Positions 14,741 to 23,434 of a DNA stretch of 30,852 nt are shown one piece after another (within the stretch, counting starts at the first letter, position 1; every line of letters begins with the position of its first letter). The translations under genes and the position numbers were made by a program. This DNA is from a virus. A model generated the notes under the pieces. That model had not been told where the DNA came from. It ran no database searches and was given only the letters and a program-made list of their open reading frames with translations. The stretch is from positions 1 to 30,852 of the IMG/VR virus record IMGVR_UViG_3300020195_000121; one strand, written 5' to 3'.

Positions 14741-15966
14741 ACCCAAGCATTATCTTATCAGGAAAACATTCAGACATTATGGGCTCAATAGCCAGCGGTC
14801 TAAAAATGAAGGACCTAGGGATTGAGAGAAAAGCCAAGGCCGATGATGCTGCTAAGTCCCTGCGGATTCAAAACGCATATAAAAGCAATGTTCAAGTCAA
14901 TCCTGACGGCACGACGTCGCTTAATGAAAAAGCTGTGCTCGGCGATCTTTACAAAGAAGATCCAATGGAAGCGCAGAGGTTTGAGAAACAGTCAGCGGCT
15001 GATAAAGAACTTCAGCGCCAGCAGAAATTCAATGCGCTCAAGGATGAAACTATGGCGGGCCGAGAAATCGCTTATTCTATCGCCGATGAGGCGAGCTATC
15101 AAACTGGAATTAAGCGGGCCGAGGAGCTTGGACTTTCAAGGCCAGGGGATCATCCGCCGAACTATGATCCCGGCTATGTTAAATCATTTCAAAATAGATA
15201 CCGAACAGCGGCGGAGCAAATTGCCCAGGCGGAGAAACAAAATCAGTGGGGCCATGAGGATAAATCTAAGGCTGATGAGCGCGATTTTGAATTGAAAAAA
15301 ATCAACCGACAAGAAGAGCTTAGGCGCGGAGGATCTGTGCTCACACAGAGGGCGGAGAGGGAATTTCAAGAACTTAAGAATAAGCAAGCACAAGGTCTCC
15401 TCACACAGCAGGGCGAGCAGAGAATGCAAGAGCTTCAGGCGAAGAGTGTGCAAAAATCATCGAATCCCGCCAAGATGAGCATTAGTCAGGCCAAGCAGAA
15501 AGGGCTGTATGACTCGGGCGCGGAGGCTGAGAGGCAATATCAAGCCGCAGCAGACCCTAGCAAGAGCTGGTGGAACAGCTTTGATCCGGCGTCTAGTTTC
15601 CAGTGGGTAGACAAGAATGATTGGGCGCCCAATTTTCTTAAATCCTCGGAAGCTCAGGTCGCCCATAGCGCACAGGACAGATGGATTGAAGCCTTCCTTC
15701 GCGATGCTTCGGGCGCCGCAATCCCTCCGAGCGAGCGGGGCGCGTACGCCAAGGATTTTTTCCCAATGTCCGGTGATAGCGCCCAGGTCGTGGCAGATAA
15801 AGCCGCGGCTCGCAAAATTAAAATGGAAAACGCAAGGCTCGCGTCTGGCGAAAATGTCGACCACCAAGAAACCCCAACGGCTGGACACGTTGAGGACGGT
15901 TATGTTTTTCAGGGCGGTGATCTTTCTGATCCAAAAAACTGGGTCGAACAAACGGCGGGTAAATAG
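14728..15966 (+). CDS. Ejection (internal virion) protein 2, coiled-coil rich
   Basis: 412 aa, overlapping the previous gene by 13 bp. Residues 30-240 are rich in Glu, Lys, Gln and Ala with long helical heptad runs; the C-terminus has 'GHVEDGYVFQGGDLSDPKNWVEQ', a motif common at the ends of podovirus injection proteins. By P22 analogy (gp7, gp20, gp16) it would be packed with DNA, leave through the tail and help form a channel across the host envelope. No lytic transglycosylase motif is visible. The role is inferred from position and composition. Confidence 0.65.
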   Translation: MAELDPSIILSGKHSDIMGSIASGLKMKDLGIERKAKADDAAKSLRIQNAYKSNVQVNPDGTTSLNEKAVLGDLYKEDPMEAQRFEKQSAADKELQRQQKFNALKDETMAGREIAYSIADEASYQTGIKRAEELGLSRPGDHPPNYDPGYVKSFQNRYRTAAEQIAQAEKQNQWGHEDKSKADERDFELKKINRQEELRRGGSVLTQRAEREFQELKNKQAQGLLTQQGEQRMQELQAKSVQKSSNPAKMSISQAKQKGLYDSGAEAERQYQAAADPSKSWWNSFDPASSFQWVDKNDWAPNFLKSSEAQVAHSAQDRWIEAFLRDASGAAIPPSERGAYAKDFFPMSGDSAQVVADKAAARKIKMENARLASGENVDHQETPTAGHVEDGYVFQGGDLSDPKNWVEQTAGK

Positions 15967-18330
15967 ATGGCCGCTCCATGGGAGAAATATCAAGCACAGA
16001 CAAAGGCTACTGCCAAAGAGGGGCCTTGGACTAAGTTCGAAAATGAGACGGGGCTTCCAAAGTCGCGCGAAGAGAAGATCGCGCTCATCCAACAAAAATC
16101 TAAAGAGTCAGGCGATGGAGCTGGTTTTCTCGACAGCCTTCTCTCGGGCGCCGTTTCCGTCGGAAACACAATTGATTCCTACACTGGCGCCCCTATGAGA
16201 GCGGCGATTTCGTCCGCTCAGCGCATTCAAGAGCCAGGCTCACAAAATCCTATCATGGCCGCTGTTCGTCAGTTTGGCGAGAATCCGCTTCTTGCGCCAA
16301 CAGGCCGAGACATTGTTCGCAAGGCCGGTGTTCCAGACACGGCGCTAAGCGAAGTAGCCCCATCGGTGTTCACGACTGATCCAGAAAAAGCGAAGGACTG
16401 GTTTAAATTTGAAAAAGGCGGCGCCGCAGACATTACAGCAAGCGGAGCTGCGGGCCTCGGCATGGACCTCGCCGCAGATCCTCTAAATTTTGTTCCTGTC
16501 ACTAGGGTAGCAAAGCTAGTGAGCGATGGAGTTGGCGCGGGAGCGCGTGGCATAACAAAAGCCGCATCAAAGGTCGGATCGGTAGCCGCACGGGGCGGAG
16601 AGGCTGCCTTGCAAACGGCGGCCAAGATTCCAGGCGCACGACCGGTTGGAGTTGTCGCAAATGTCATAGGGGAAACCGCCACGGAAACGGCGTCTGCCAT
16701 TAAAAATATGTTTACGCCGAGACAGGCCGGTGACTATGTGAAGCTCACTCAGATTGCCAAAACTCACGGGATAAATCCTGCGGATTTGCCAGACGCCATT
16801 GAGTTTGGCACACACTCAGTCATATCAAGGGCCGCCAGACATAAGGCAGAGGGGCCGCTTGGTGAAAAGTCTCTAACGAAATTTCATTCGGCCCTTGAGA
16901 GCGTTAGGGATGCCACTGAAAACAGCATTATGAAAATAAGCGGTGGAGCCGTGCCATCTCAGATTGAAGCCGGGGACATGATCAGAAAAGGCTTTGACCA
17001 GGGAGTCTCCAATTTCTTTCAAAATGTGGGAATGACTCATAATAAGGTGATGGATGCAATGCCTGGCCTTCAGGTAGCGCCTGATTCTTTAGCTAAAATT
17101 GATTCAAAATTAAATGGAATTGAAAAGTGGGCCAAGGGTCAGTCCATCCGTGGAATCACGCAAACTAAGCGCACCCAGTCCGACCAGTTACTTGCGGCTG
17201 TCAACGCTGCGCGGGCAGGCAACGGTTCCTATAAGCAAACAGTAGAGGCGCTCAGAGACATTGGCGAGATCGCTTTTATGTCCGAGAATTCGCTAGCCGA
17301 CATTCCGGCTGATATTGCCAAATTTCGGGACCTATACTTCACTATCGATGACGCCCTGATTGATACTGTTGAAAAATCTGCGGGGGGGCCTGTCGCCGCT
17401 GAGCTGCGAGAGAGCAACAAGGCCATTTCGGAGTTTTTGGGAGAAAAGTCTGTAATTTCGTCAATTGTTGGCAATAAGCGATTAGCACCTGAAAAAGTGT
17501 TCAAAGCCTTGGTCGAACATGGTGACACGAAAAAGATTGCGGCGTTGAAAAAGATCCTGCCGCCAGAGACTTTCAACCAACTGAAGGGGTCGTTCCTTCA
17601 ATCGCAGCTTAGGAAAAATGCCACCGATGTTTTCACGTTCAACGGCTTCCACAACAATCTTAGAAACAAAAAGAACGTCCTCGGGAGTTTACTCGACGCC
17701 CGAGAGGTCCAAGAACTTGATGACCTCATTCACCTTGGAACTCGCTTCGGTGATCCAGTCTTATCTTATTCCGGCACTGGTGCATCTAATGTATTTAGCA
17801 ATATGGCTACGGGCGTTCGCAATGCTGTCGCGAACGAATCAGTAGTCGGCCTTTTAAAAGACTCTGCTCGCAATCGCTCTGCAAAGGAAGCCGCTCAGAT
17901 TGTTGCAAAGGAAGCCGCTCAGATTGTTGCAAAGGAAGCGCCGATGCTGGGTGTCGGCAAGGCCGTGAGTGCCAATGCTCCAAAAACTCCACCGGCCGTG
18001 CTTCTCAACGATAATTATAAGAAGCTCGCAAACTTAAGTCCATTTGCCGCCCGTGTGCTCTCAAAGGGCTCAGATAAAGACGAGAAGTCTGACGGCAAGC
18101 CTACGGGGCCTAAACTGTGGGCTCTTAATGGGTTTGGGAAAATGCTTGAGCATGACAAAACTAAAATGAATGCAGCCCTGGCCGAAAAATTGGTGACCTC
18201 TCAAAAAGGCCGCGACATGCTCGTCCAAGCATCCGACCTGAAGCCGGGTTCAAAGGCCATGAACAACCTTTTCGATCAAATTAAGGCACGACCCGAATTC
18301 AATGTCGCAAAGTTCTTAGGACCTAAATAG
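15967..18330 (+). CDS. Ejection (internal virion) protein 3, 787 aa
   Basis: Large Ala/Lys/Gly-rich, mostly helical protein with no signal peptide. The N-terminus has a repeated short motif ('PWEKYQ' and 'GPWTKFE'), also seen at starts of other phage ejection proteins. Segments rich in small residues (about 140-240, 'GAAGLGMDLAADPLNFVP') could be membrane-active, as proposed for gp16-like proteins. Residues 638-658 contain two perfect copies of an eight-residue unit (AKEAAQIV) from a 24-bp tandem duplication. Position after two other ejection genes and before the tail fibres supports the call; catalytic motifs are not seen. Confidence 0.65.
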   Translation: MAAPWEKYQAQTKATAKEGPWTKFENETGLPKSREEKIALIQQKSKESGDGAGFLDSLLSGAVSVGNTIDSYTGAPMRAAISSAQRIQEPGSQNPIMAAVRQFGENPLLAPTGRDIVRKAGVPDTALSEVAPSVFTTDPEKAKDWFKFEKGGAADITASGAAGLGMDLAADPLNFVPVTRVAKLVSDGVGAGARGITKAASKVGSVAARGGEAALQTAAKIPGARPVGVVANVIGETATETASAIKNMFTPRQAGDYVKLTQIAKTHGINPADLPDAIEFGTHSVISRAARHKAEGPLGEKSLTKFHSALESVRDATENSIMKISGGAVPSQIEAGDMIRKGFDQGVSNFFQNVGMTHNKVMDAMPGLQVAPDSLAKIDSKLNGIEKWAKGQSIRGITQTKRTQSDQLLAAVNAARAGNGSYKQTVEALRDIGEIAFMSENSLADIPADIAKFRDLYFTIDDALIDTVEKSAGGPVAAELRESNKAISEFLGEKSVISSIVGNKRLAPEKVFKALVEHGDTKKIAALKKILPPETFNQLKGSFLQSQLRKNATDVFTFNGFHNNLRNKKNVLGSLLDAREVQELDDLIHLGTRFGDPVLSYSGTGASNVFSNMATGVRNAVANESVVGLLKDSARNRSAKEAAQIVAKEAAQIVAKEAPMLGVGKAVSANAPKTPPAVLLNDNYKKLANLSPFAARVLSKGSDKDEKSDGKPTGPKLWALNGFGKMLEHDKTKMNAALAEKLVTSQKGRDMLVQASDLKPGSKAMNNLFDQIKARPEFNVAKFLGPK
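17881..17939 (+). repeat. 24-bp tandem duplication inside the ejection protein gene
   Basis: Two identical 24-bp units (17881-17904 and 17905-17928) and an 11-bp partial third copy keep the frame and encode AKEAAQIV repeats. Perfect identity suggests a recent slippage event. Confidence 0.9.
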
Positions 18331-18340
18331 GTGGAGTTTT

Positions 18341-19657
18341 ATGGCACATCTTCTCGCTAACCCAAGGCTAAAGTTCTACGACTCGGCGGGGGCCGCTCTA
18401 GCCGCTGGGAAAATCTATACTTACGCAGCGGGAACGACGACACCGCTTGCATCCTACACAGACAAGACAGAGGGCGCGGCTAACGCTAACCCCGTAGTGC
18501 TTGATGCGTACGGTGAGGCTGACATTTGGCTTAGCAGTTATGCTTACAAGATTGTAATCAAGACCTCGGCTGATGTGACTATTCGAACCTACGACAATGT
18601 CACTCAAGTAAATGCTGACACGATCACTACGGCCAAAATTAATGACCTTGCCGTCACTACGGCCAAAATTAATGACCTTGCCGTCACCGCGGCCAAGATC
18701 GATGCTCTCACGATTACTGCGGCGAAACTTGCGGCTGACGCTGTGACTACTTCAAAGATCACTGACCTCAACGTTACGACGGCCAAGATTAATGACCTCG
18801 GCGTGACGACTGGAAAACTCGCGGCCAACGCTGTGACTGCGGCTAAGATTGACGCGGATTTTGTGAATGATTTTACGACAGCCACGCCAGAGTCAGTCGA
18901 CTATCTGTTGTTCGGTGATACCAGCGATTCGAACAATGCAAAGAAGGCGCTGATTTCAGACCTTCCAGAAAACACCACAAAGCGGCTCATGTCTTATTAC
19001 AAGAACCAAGGTGCTTCGACCGCGACGAACTTAGGATTTCCGGCAGCGCCGACGCTTAAGGCCACAGTGTCTGCGATAGATAACGTCAACGGCACCTATC
19101 TTCGCCACACGACGGGCGCTGTGATCGGAAATTCGAGCGGCGTAATCTCCACGACATTTACCGTTGTGCAACCCAGATGGCTTCCAGAGTTTTTAATCAA
19201 GATGGCGTCTGGCCAAAACGTGTCAGCAATCAGTCGCGGCTTTGTTGGCTTCTTTTCCGCAAGCCCCGACGCCGCAGGAGATGTTGCGGAGCTTTCGTCC
19301 ACACCGGCCACTGCATTTGCAGCGTTCGTTTATGAGCGCCCAGCAGTCTCCGCTCCGGCATATCTCGACACATGGGTCGCGATTACTTCGAACGGCACGG
19401 CTGGGGCTGGCAATTACACAAGAACAGAGTGTTTGATCGCTGGTGCGAAGATTTCGCCCAACACCGCATGTACTCTTCGAATTGCCTTTGTTTCATCGTC
19501 TGACGTTAGATTTTATATTAACGGCACACTGTACGCGACGCACACAACGACTCTTCCAACGTCTAATCAAGCTCTTGGTTTTGGCGCTAGAATAGTCACC
19601 GCCGAGGCATTGGCAACAGACATCGAATGGTCGCGCATAGAGGTTCGTCATTTATGA
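18341..19657 (+). CDS. Tail fibre protein 1 with repeat shaft and lectin-like end
   Basis: 438 aa. Residues 1-88 are a conserved phage tail N-terminal domain ('NPRLKFYDSAGAALAAGKIY', 'TPLASYTDKT', 'ANPVVLDAYGEADIWL'), probably the virion attachment module. Residues 93-185 are ten-residue repeats of 'TTAKINDLAV' type forming a shaft. The C-terminal 240 residues are beta-rich with 'GNGTYLRHTTG'-like features and 'FYINGTLYATHT', suggesting a jelly-roll, lectin-like host-binding head. The first 90 residues are paralogous to the next gene. GGTGGAG precedes the ATG. Receptor unknown. Confidence 0.8.
   Translation: MAHLLANPRLKFYDSAGAALAAGKIYTYAAGTTTPLASYTDKTEGAANANPVVLDAYGEADIWLSSYAYKIVIKTSADVTIRTYDNVTQVNADTITTAKINDLAVTTAKINDLAVTAAKIDALTITAAKLAADAVTTSKITDLNVTTAKINDLGVTTGKLAANAVTAAKIDADFVNDFTTATPESVDYLLFGDTSDSNNAKKALISDLPENTTKRLMSYYKNQGASTATNLGFPAAPTLKATVSAIDNVNGTYLRHTTGAVIGNSSGVISTTFTVVQPRWLPEFLIKMASGQNVSAISRGFVGFFSASPDAAGDVAELSSTPATAFAAFVYERPAVSAPAYLDTWVAITSNGTAGAGNYTRTECLIAGAKISPNTACTLRIAFVSSSDVRFYINGTLYATHTTTLPTSNQALGFGARIVTAEALATDIEWSRIEVRHL
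18626..18685 (+). repeat. 30-bp perfect tandem repeat in the fibre shaft
   Basis: Two identical 30-bp units encode TTAKINDLAV twice, followed by diverged copies up to about 18860. It allows in-frame change of shaft length. Confidence 0.9.
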
Positions 19658-19673
19658 ATAATCGGAGTGCACA

Positions 19674-20288
19674 ATGTCTGAATTAGCTCCTTTCCTACGG
19701 CCTCAATTTTTCGACGACAATGGAGATCCGCTCTCAGGCGGTAAACTCTACTCGTACATTGCCGGCACCTCGACTCCGCTCTCGACCTACACAAACGCTT
19801 CGGGATCAACGCCAAACGCTAATCCAGTTGTTTTAGATGCCTCTGGTAGAGCGGCCATTTGGATTGGCTCTGGTAGTTACAAGTTTTTGCTGGCCACATC
19901 AGCCGACGTCACTATATGGACCGAGGACAACGTCACAGCAAACAACTCTGACGTGGACTCCGGATGGGCTGAGCACACAATCACTGATGGACAAGCCGCG
20001 ACTGACCTTTCGGGCGAAACCGTTAACTTGGTTCTCTACTCATCGGCACTTTATGAAGTGGAAGTTATGAGAGGCTCACCTGTCGCTTATCAATCAAGCG
20101 GCTGGATTGCAGTGCAAGTGCTAGCCGGCACGGCCCGAGTTGTGGCCGGCGCCTTTATTTCAGCAGAAGCTCATGGCGTAACGTTCTCTGTCTCACAAGT
20201 CGCAACGACGGCGCAATTAAAAGCTGCGACGTCATCGGGTCCTGGCGTTGGAACAATTAAGCTCAGGCGTCGTCTGGTTCCAACGTAA
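19674..20288 (+). CDS. Tail fibre / adaptor protein 2, paralogous N-terminus
   Basis: 204 aa. Residues 1-90 ('RPQFFDDNGDPLSGGKLYSY', 'STPLSTYTNASG', 'ANPVVLDASGRAAIWIGSGSYKFLL') repeat the attachment domain of the preceding fibre, so the two proteins may compete for or share a docking site. The remaining 110 residues are beta-rich ('LVLYSSALYEVEVMRGS', 'IKLRRRLVP') and resemble small trimeric head domains. No shaft is present. The gene ends just before the third promoter box. Confidence 0.75.
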   Translation: MSELAPFLRPQFFDDNGDPLSGGKLYSYIAGTSTPLSTYTNASGSTPNANPVVLDASGRAAIWIGSGSYKFLLATSADVTIWTEDNVTANNSDVDSGWAEHTITDGQAATDLSGETVNLVLYSSALYEVEVMRGSPVAYQSSGWIAVQVLAGTARVVAGAFISAEAHGVTFSVSQVATTAQLKAATSSGPGVGTIKLRRRLVPT

Positions 20289-20291
20289 AGA

Positions 20292-20336
20292 AAACGTAAA
20301 ACTTTTGTAAACTCTCATGCAGCTTAGCATTGGGCT
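20292..20336 (+). promoter_or_regulatory. 45-bp start-proximal promoter box, copy B
   Basis: Box AACGTAAAACTTTTGTAAAC (20293-20312). GTAAA elements start at 20285, 20296 and 20307, exactly 11 bp apart. TAGCAT at 20325-20330 is the TANNNT hexamer, six bases before GTG 20337. No Shine-Dalgarno is visible between the box and the GTG. Confidence 0.65.
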
Positions 20337-22106
20337 GTGGCCTCACTTTCAAAATTAATAGTCTTAATTTTATTTGTTCCGTTGGTGGCCTCTGGCCAAA
20401 TCTATGTTGATCAACTCAATGTCGATAATATCCGACTTGACGGCAACACGCTATCAACTACAAACACAGACGGCGATTTCACAATTGATATAAATGGTGC
20501 TGGATCTACAGTCCTGGCCGACCTTACTGCTACAACGGTGCCTTACCTTGATGCTAGTAAGAAAATAAAATCGTCCGCGGTCACGCCGACAGAGCTTGGC
20601 CGCCTTACTGGGGTTAGCTCAACTCTATGCGGAATCTCTGACGCCTGCACGCTGACAAATAAGTCAATCGATGCCGACACAAACACGCTCACCAATATCG
20701 AGAATGCGGACGTCAAGGCTGCGGCGGGGATTGCTTATTCAAAGCTCAATCTTGGAACCAGCATCGTCAACGCCGATATTAACGGCTCAGCAGCGATTGC
20801 TTATTCAAAACTAAATCTTGCGACATCAATCGTTAATGCCGACATTAGTGCGTCCGCCGCGATTGATGACACAAAGCTTGCAACCATTTCAACAGCGAGC
20901 AAGGTCTCAAACTCGGCGACCACGGCAACAGACGTCAACACGAATAGCGCCATAGTAGCTCGAGACGGATCGGGGAATTTTTCGGCCACGACTATTTCAG
21001 CCGCGCTTACTGGTAACGCTTCAACGGCCACGGCCTTGGCCGCAAATCCCGCCGACTGCTCTTCAGATACATACGCAACAACTATTGCAGCGAGCGGCGC
21101 ACTCACTTGCGCGACAGTCACAAATGCGGGTCTTGCAGGCTCAATTGCAGCATCAAAGTTGGTTGCCACCGACATTACAACTATCGGCACAATCACAAGC
21201 GGCACATGGACCGGAACAACTATAGCACTGGCAAACGGTGGCACGGGTCAAGCGACTAAGGCCGCCGCTTTTGACGCTCTCTCTCCAATGACTACGGTGG
21301 GCGACATAATTATCGGTGGCGCCTCGGGAACGGGAACGCGCTTTGCAAAGTGTTCCGATGGCCAGATAATTAAGTATGCCGCTGGAACAGTTGGGTGTGG
21401 CGCCGATACAACGGGGGCAGGCTCACTAGGATATCGCGCAGTCGCTAGCGCCGACAGCACAACGGCTAGCGACGGTTTTGTAAAGCTAAGCGGCGCTAGC
21501 TTTACGCTAACGCTCCATACAGCGGTCGGAAATACAGGTCAGATTTTAGAGCTAGGTCATCAGGGAACTTCGCTTACTCAGATTTACACTCTTGCGACTA
21601 CTTCGAGCCAAACAATCGGCGGGATTGCCTCTGGTGTCTACATTTTGTATACAAAAGGCGAAACCCTGAAACTAATCTCTGATGGCGCGAATTGGCTTAT
21701 TGTAAGTCACGCGGCTAATACCGCCCCGGCATCTTACACGCCCGCCACTCATCAAGGATTCGGCACAGTTACCGCCACAACATATACTTGGTGGCGCATT
21801 GGCTCGACCTGCTTTGTCCAGGCGACGTGGACGAACGGAACAGTAAGCGGCTCGCAGGCGCAAGTTAGTATTCCGGATAACATCACTCACGCGGTAACAA
21901 TCGCAACACCCGGAACAGCGGTAGGGACATTCGTAAGTAACTCTGCAACGTCGCCGTCGACCGTAAATTTAATTAGCGGTAATGCCTTTTTCACGCTTAG
22001 TGGCCCAGGAGTTAACATGGGGCCTACTTCGGGAAGCACAGCCTCGAATAACTCGCTTAAAATGACTATTTTTGCGTCCTTTCCCGTCTCAGGCTGGCAG
22101 CCATAG
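20337..22106 (+). CDS. Tail-fibre-like repeat protein with N-terminal signal peptide, 589 aa
   Basis: Residues 1-20 (MASLSKLIVLILFVPLVASG) have a Lys, a hydrophobic core and a small-residue cleavage site (VASG-Q): a Sec signal peptide. The mature part has fibre-type repeats ('IAYSKLNLGTSIVNADI' twice, residues about 130-180), 'GTWTGTTIALANGGTG', and a beta-rich C-terminus. Such repeats are common in phage tail fibres, but those stay cytoplasmic for assembly. The product may therefore be exported to the host envelope, or the hydrophobic start may be a virion-attachment helix. GTG start, with its own promoter box; next gene lies 8 bp downstream. Confidence 0.7.
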   Translation: MASLSKLIVLILFVPLVASGQIYVDQLNVDNIRLDGNTLSTTNTDGDFTIDINGAGSTVLADLTATTVPYLDASKKIKSSAVTPTELGRLTGVSSTLCGISDACTLTNKSIDADTNTLTNIENADVKAAAGIAYSKLNLGTSIVNADINGSAAIAYSKLNLATSIVNADISASAAIDDTKLATISTASKVSNSATTATDVNTNSAIVARDGSGNFSATTISAALTGNASTATALAANPADCSSDTYATTIAASGALTCATVTNAGLAGSIAASKLVATDITTIGTITSGTWTGTTIALANGGTGQATKAAAFDALSPMTTVGDIIIGGASGTGTRFAKCSDGQIIKYAAGTVGCGADTTGAGSLGYRAVASADSTTASDGFVKLSGASFTLTLHTAVGNTGQILELGHQGTSLTQIYTLATTSSQTIGGIASGVYILYTKGETLKLISDGANWLIVSHAANTAPASYTPATHQGFGTVTATTYTWWRIGSTCFVQATWTNGTVSGSQAQVSIPDNITHAVTIATPGTAVGTFVSNSATSPSTVNLISGNAFFTLSGPGVNMGPTSGSTASNNSLKMTIFASFPVSGWQP

Positions 22107-22114
22107 GAGATGTT

Positions 22115-22402
22115 GTGTTTGATGTTTTAGGAATTTTTGACCTTCAAATTTTAGAGCACTGGCTGGGCGAATTGTTCTCTTACGAAATAACAAAGATGAC
22201 CATTGCCTTTACGATTGCGGCCCGGCTGCATAGGGCGTGGGTTAGGAAAGACATAAGAGAGCAGGTCTCTCATGTGACTGACGCCATCGATAGAGTGGCC
22301 ACAGTTCTCGCAGCAGATATCAGAGACATTAGAAGTGATGTTGGTGGACTTGGGGCCAGAGTAACGACGCTTGAAAAAGTTAACCCATTAATGGGCGCGT
22401 AG
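22115..22402 (+). CDS. Small lysis-region protein with hydrophobic N-half and helical tail, 95 aa
   Basis: GTG at 22115 lies behind AGGAGA (22105-22110). Residues 25-38 (ITKMTIAFTIAARL) are a weak membrane segment, followed by Arg-rich 'HRAWVRKDIREQ' and a long helix (VSHVTDAIDRVATVLAADIR and on) with heptad pattern. This topology, one membrane anchor plus a soluble coiled coil, would fit an inner-membrane spanin-like or holin-associated protein. The family is not recognised. It opens the lysis block. Confidence 0.55.
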   Translation: MFDVLGIFDLQILEHWLGELFSYEITKMTIAFTIAARLHRAWVRKDIREQVSHVTDAIDRVATVLAADIRDIRSDVGGLGARVTTLEKVNPLMGA

Positions 22403-22403
22403 C

Positions 22404-22514
22404 GTGAATGTCACACTCTGGGGCGTGATGGCTGATCATCCTGGCCAGTGCGCGCTCATTGGTGCTTGGTTTATCGTTTTAGTTTTAAGTGTTTTAAAAA
22501 TATTTTCCCAATGA
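22404..22514 (+). CDS. Small single-pass membrane protein, 36 aa (holin-like candidate)
   Basis: GTG 22404 starts one base after the previous stop. The product MNVTLWGVMADHPGQCALIG continues into AWFIVLVLSVLKIFSQ, a 17-residue hydrophobic helix. In a lysis block, a tiny one-helix protein may be a pinholin-like or accessory membrane protein. Coding status rests on spacing and hydrophobicity only. Confidence 0.4.
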   Translation: MNVTLWGVMADHPGQCALIGAWFIVLVLSVLKIFSQ

Positions 22515-22546
22515 CTGGGAATCAAAAAACTCTAAGGAGAGAAAAA

Positions 22547-22774
22547 ATGGAAAAGGAAATTGGAGCCGAAGGCAAATTGAAGGCGTCTATGGTTGACGGC
22601 AAAATCAAATTGGAAGTCGCATACGATGGCAAGCAATTAGATGCGGGCGCTTATATTTCGTCTGATTCTGACGCTCTCATTGACGCTATCGGCGGACTTA
22701 TCCCCGGCGATTCGGCTTTTGAAAAGGGCGCACTCGCTCTGCTCAAAGTGGCGCTTAAAAACGTCAACATCTAA
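22547..22774 (+). CDS. Hypothetical protein, 75 aa
   Basis: ATG 22547 has AAGGAGA (22534-22540) upstream, so longer in-frame starts are unlikely. The product begins MEKEIGAEGKLKASMVDGKI, with alternating strands (KIKLEVAYDGKQLDAGAYIS) and a C-terminal amphipathic helix (AFEKGALALLKVALKNV). No membrane segment. It abuts the next gene without a gap. Function unknown; position suggests a lysis or late role. Confidence 0.6.
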   Translation: MEKEIGAEGKLKASMVDGKIKLEVAYDGKQLDAGAYISSDSDALIDAIGGLIPGDSAFEKGALALLKVALKNVNI

Positions 22775-23140
22775 ATGCCGCTGACAGGAAAGTACGACTT
22801 CCCAGGAATTAAAAAGTTTGGCGCTAGAGGATTGTCTCTAGTGCTGGCTTCATTTTCTTGGGGCGCTTGGCTTATCCAGTGGGGCTTCGGCCCGGTCATA
22901 GATTTCCTGTTTAAAGAGTTCAGCAATTGGCTTGCGAACAAGGGGCTGATCGTTCTTAACATCGGGGCCATTGTTGTTGAAGGTGAGTTTAATCAGAAGA
23001 GTTTCGATAAGGCCATGGAAGAGGGTTTGCATAAGGTTTTGGCTGGTGGACTGACCGACCAGCAAAAGAAAGAGATTGATGACAAAGTTATCAAAGCTGC
23101 AAGGCGCTTTTTGGTTTTTACTCGCACTAACTCTAAGTAG
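22775..23140 (+). CDS. Membrane-associated lysis-block protein, 121 aa (putative holin)
   Basis: ATG directly follows the previous stop codon. Residues 18-40 (RGLSLVLASFSWGAWLIQWG) and 42-66 (FLFKEFSNWLANKGLIVLNI) contain hydrophobic stretches with Trp; the C-terminal half is charged and helical. One or two membrane passes plus a soluble tail, just before a lipoprotein and an endolysin, fit a holin-like role. The 3' end overlaps the lipoprotein gene by 62 bp in another frame, an arrangement known from spanin pairs, so an inner-membrane spanin-like role is the alternative. Confidence 0.55.
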   Translation: MPLTGKYDFPGIKKFGARGLSLVLASFSWGAWLIQWGFGPVIDFLFKEFSNWLANKGLIVLNIGAIVVEGEFNQKSFDKAMEEGLHKVLAGGLTDQQKKEIDDKVIKAARRFLVFTRTNSK

Positions 23141-23423
23141 CTGTGCGATGGCGATTGAAGACTTCCAGCCGAACATTCGGCTGCCCGCCTCTGGTGACTG
23201 CTGGGGCGTGAATGTTATCTCTCGCGAGGAGCACAGAATCCCCGCCGCTCAGTGCACCGAAATGATGAAGCGGTCTGTGTTTATGGATTCTGAGAACTGG
23301 AAAAAGGTTAAAAAGTCCTTTCTTAAGAATTGTCAGAAGTTCCAGTGCAAACAAATCGCAGGCGCTTTTGATGAGCTATTTCTCACTATTGATGAAGCAC
23401 TTCGAAGTATGCCAATTCCCTAA
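23079..23423 (+). CDS. Lipoprotein, candidate outer-membrane spanin
   Basis: 114 aa from ATG 23079 (a TTG three bases upstream is in frame). The signal sequence (MTKLSKLQGAFWFLLALTLS) leads to lipobox LSSC with Cys22 as the lipidated residue, followed by AMAIEDF. The mature part has four further Cys and basic helices. Starting inside the upstream gene in another frame, and just before the endolysin, it resembles Rz/Rz1-type o-spanins that fuse outer and inner membranes at lysis. It lacks the usual Pro-rich tail and is long for an o-spanin, so a different envelope role is possible. Confidence 0.6.
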   Translation: MTKLSKLQGAFWFLLALTLSSCAMAIEDFQPNIRLPASGDCWGVNVISREEHRIPAAQCTEMMKRSVFMDSENWKKVKKSFLKNCQKFQCKQIAGAFDELFLTIDEALRSMPIP

Positions 23424-23434
23424 GGAGATAAATT

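Noticed and set aside
16269-16815. Long minus-strand open frames in the ejection protein gene
   Set aside because: No ribosome-binding sites and Ala/Pro-rich composition expected of antisense shadows of an Ala/Gly-rich gene.
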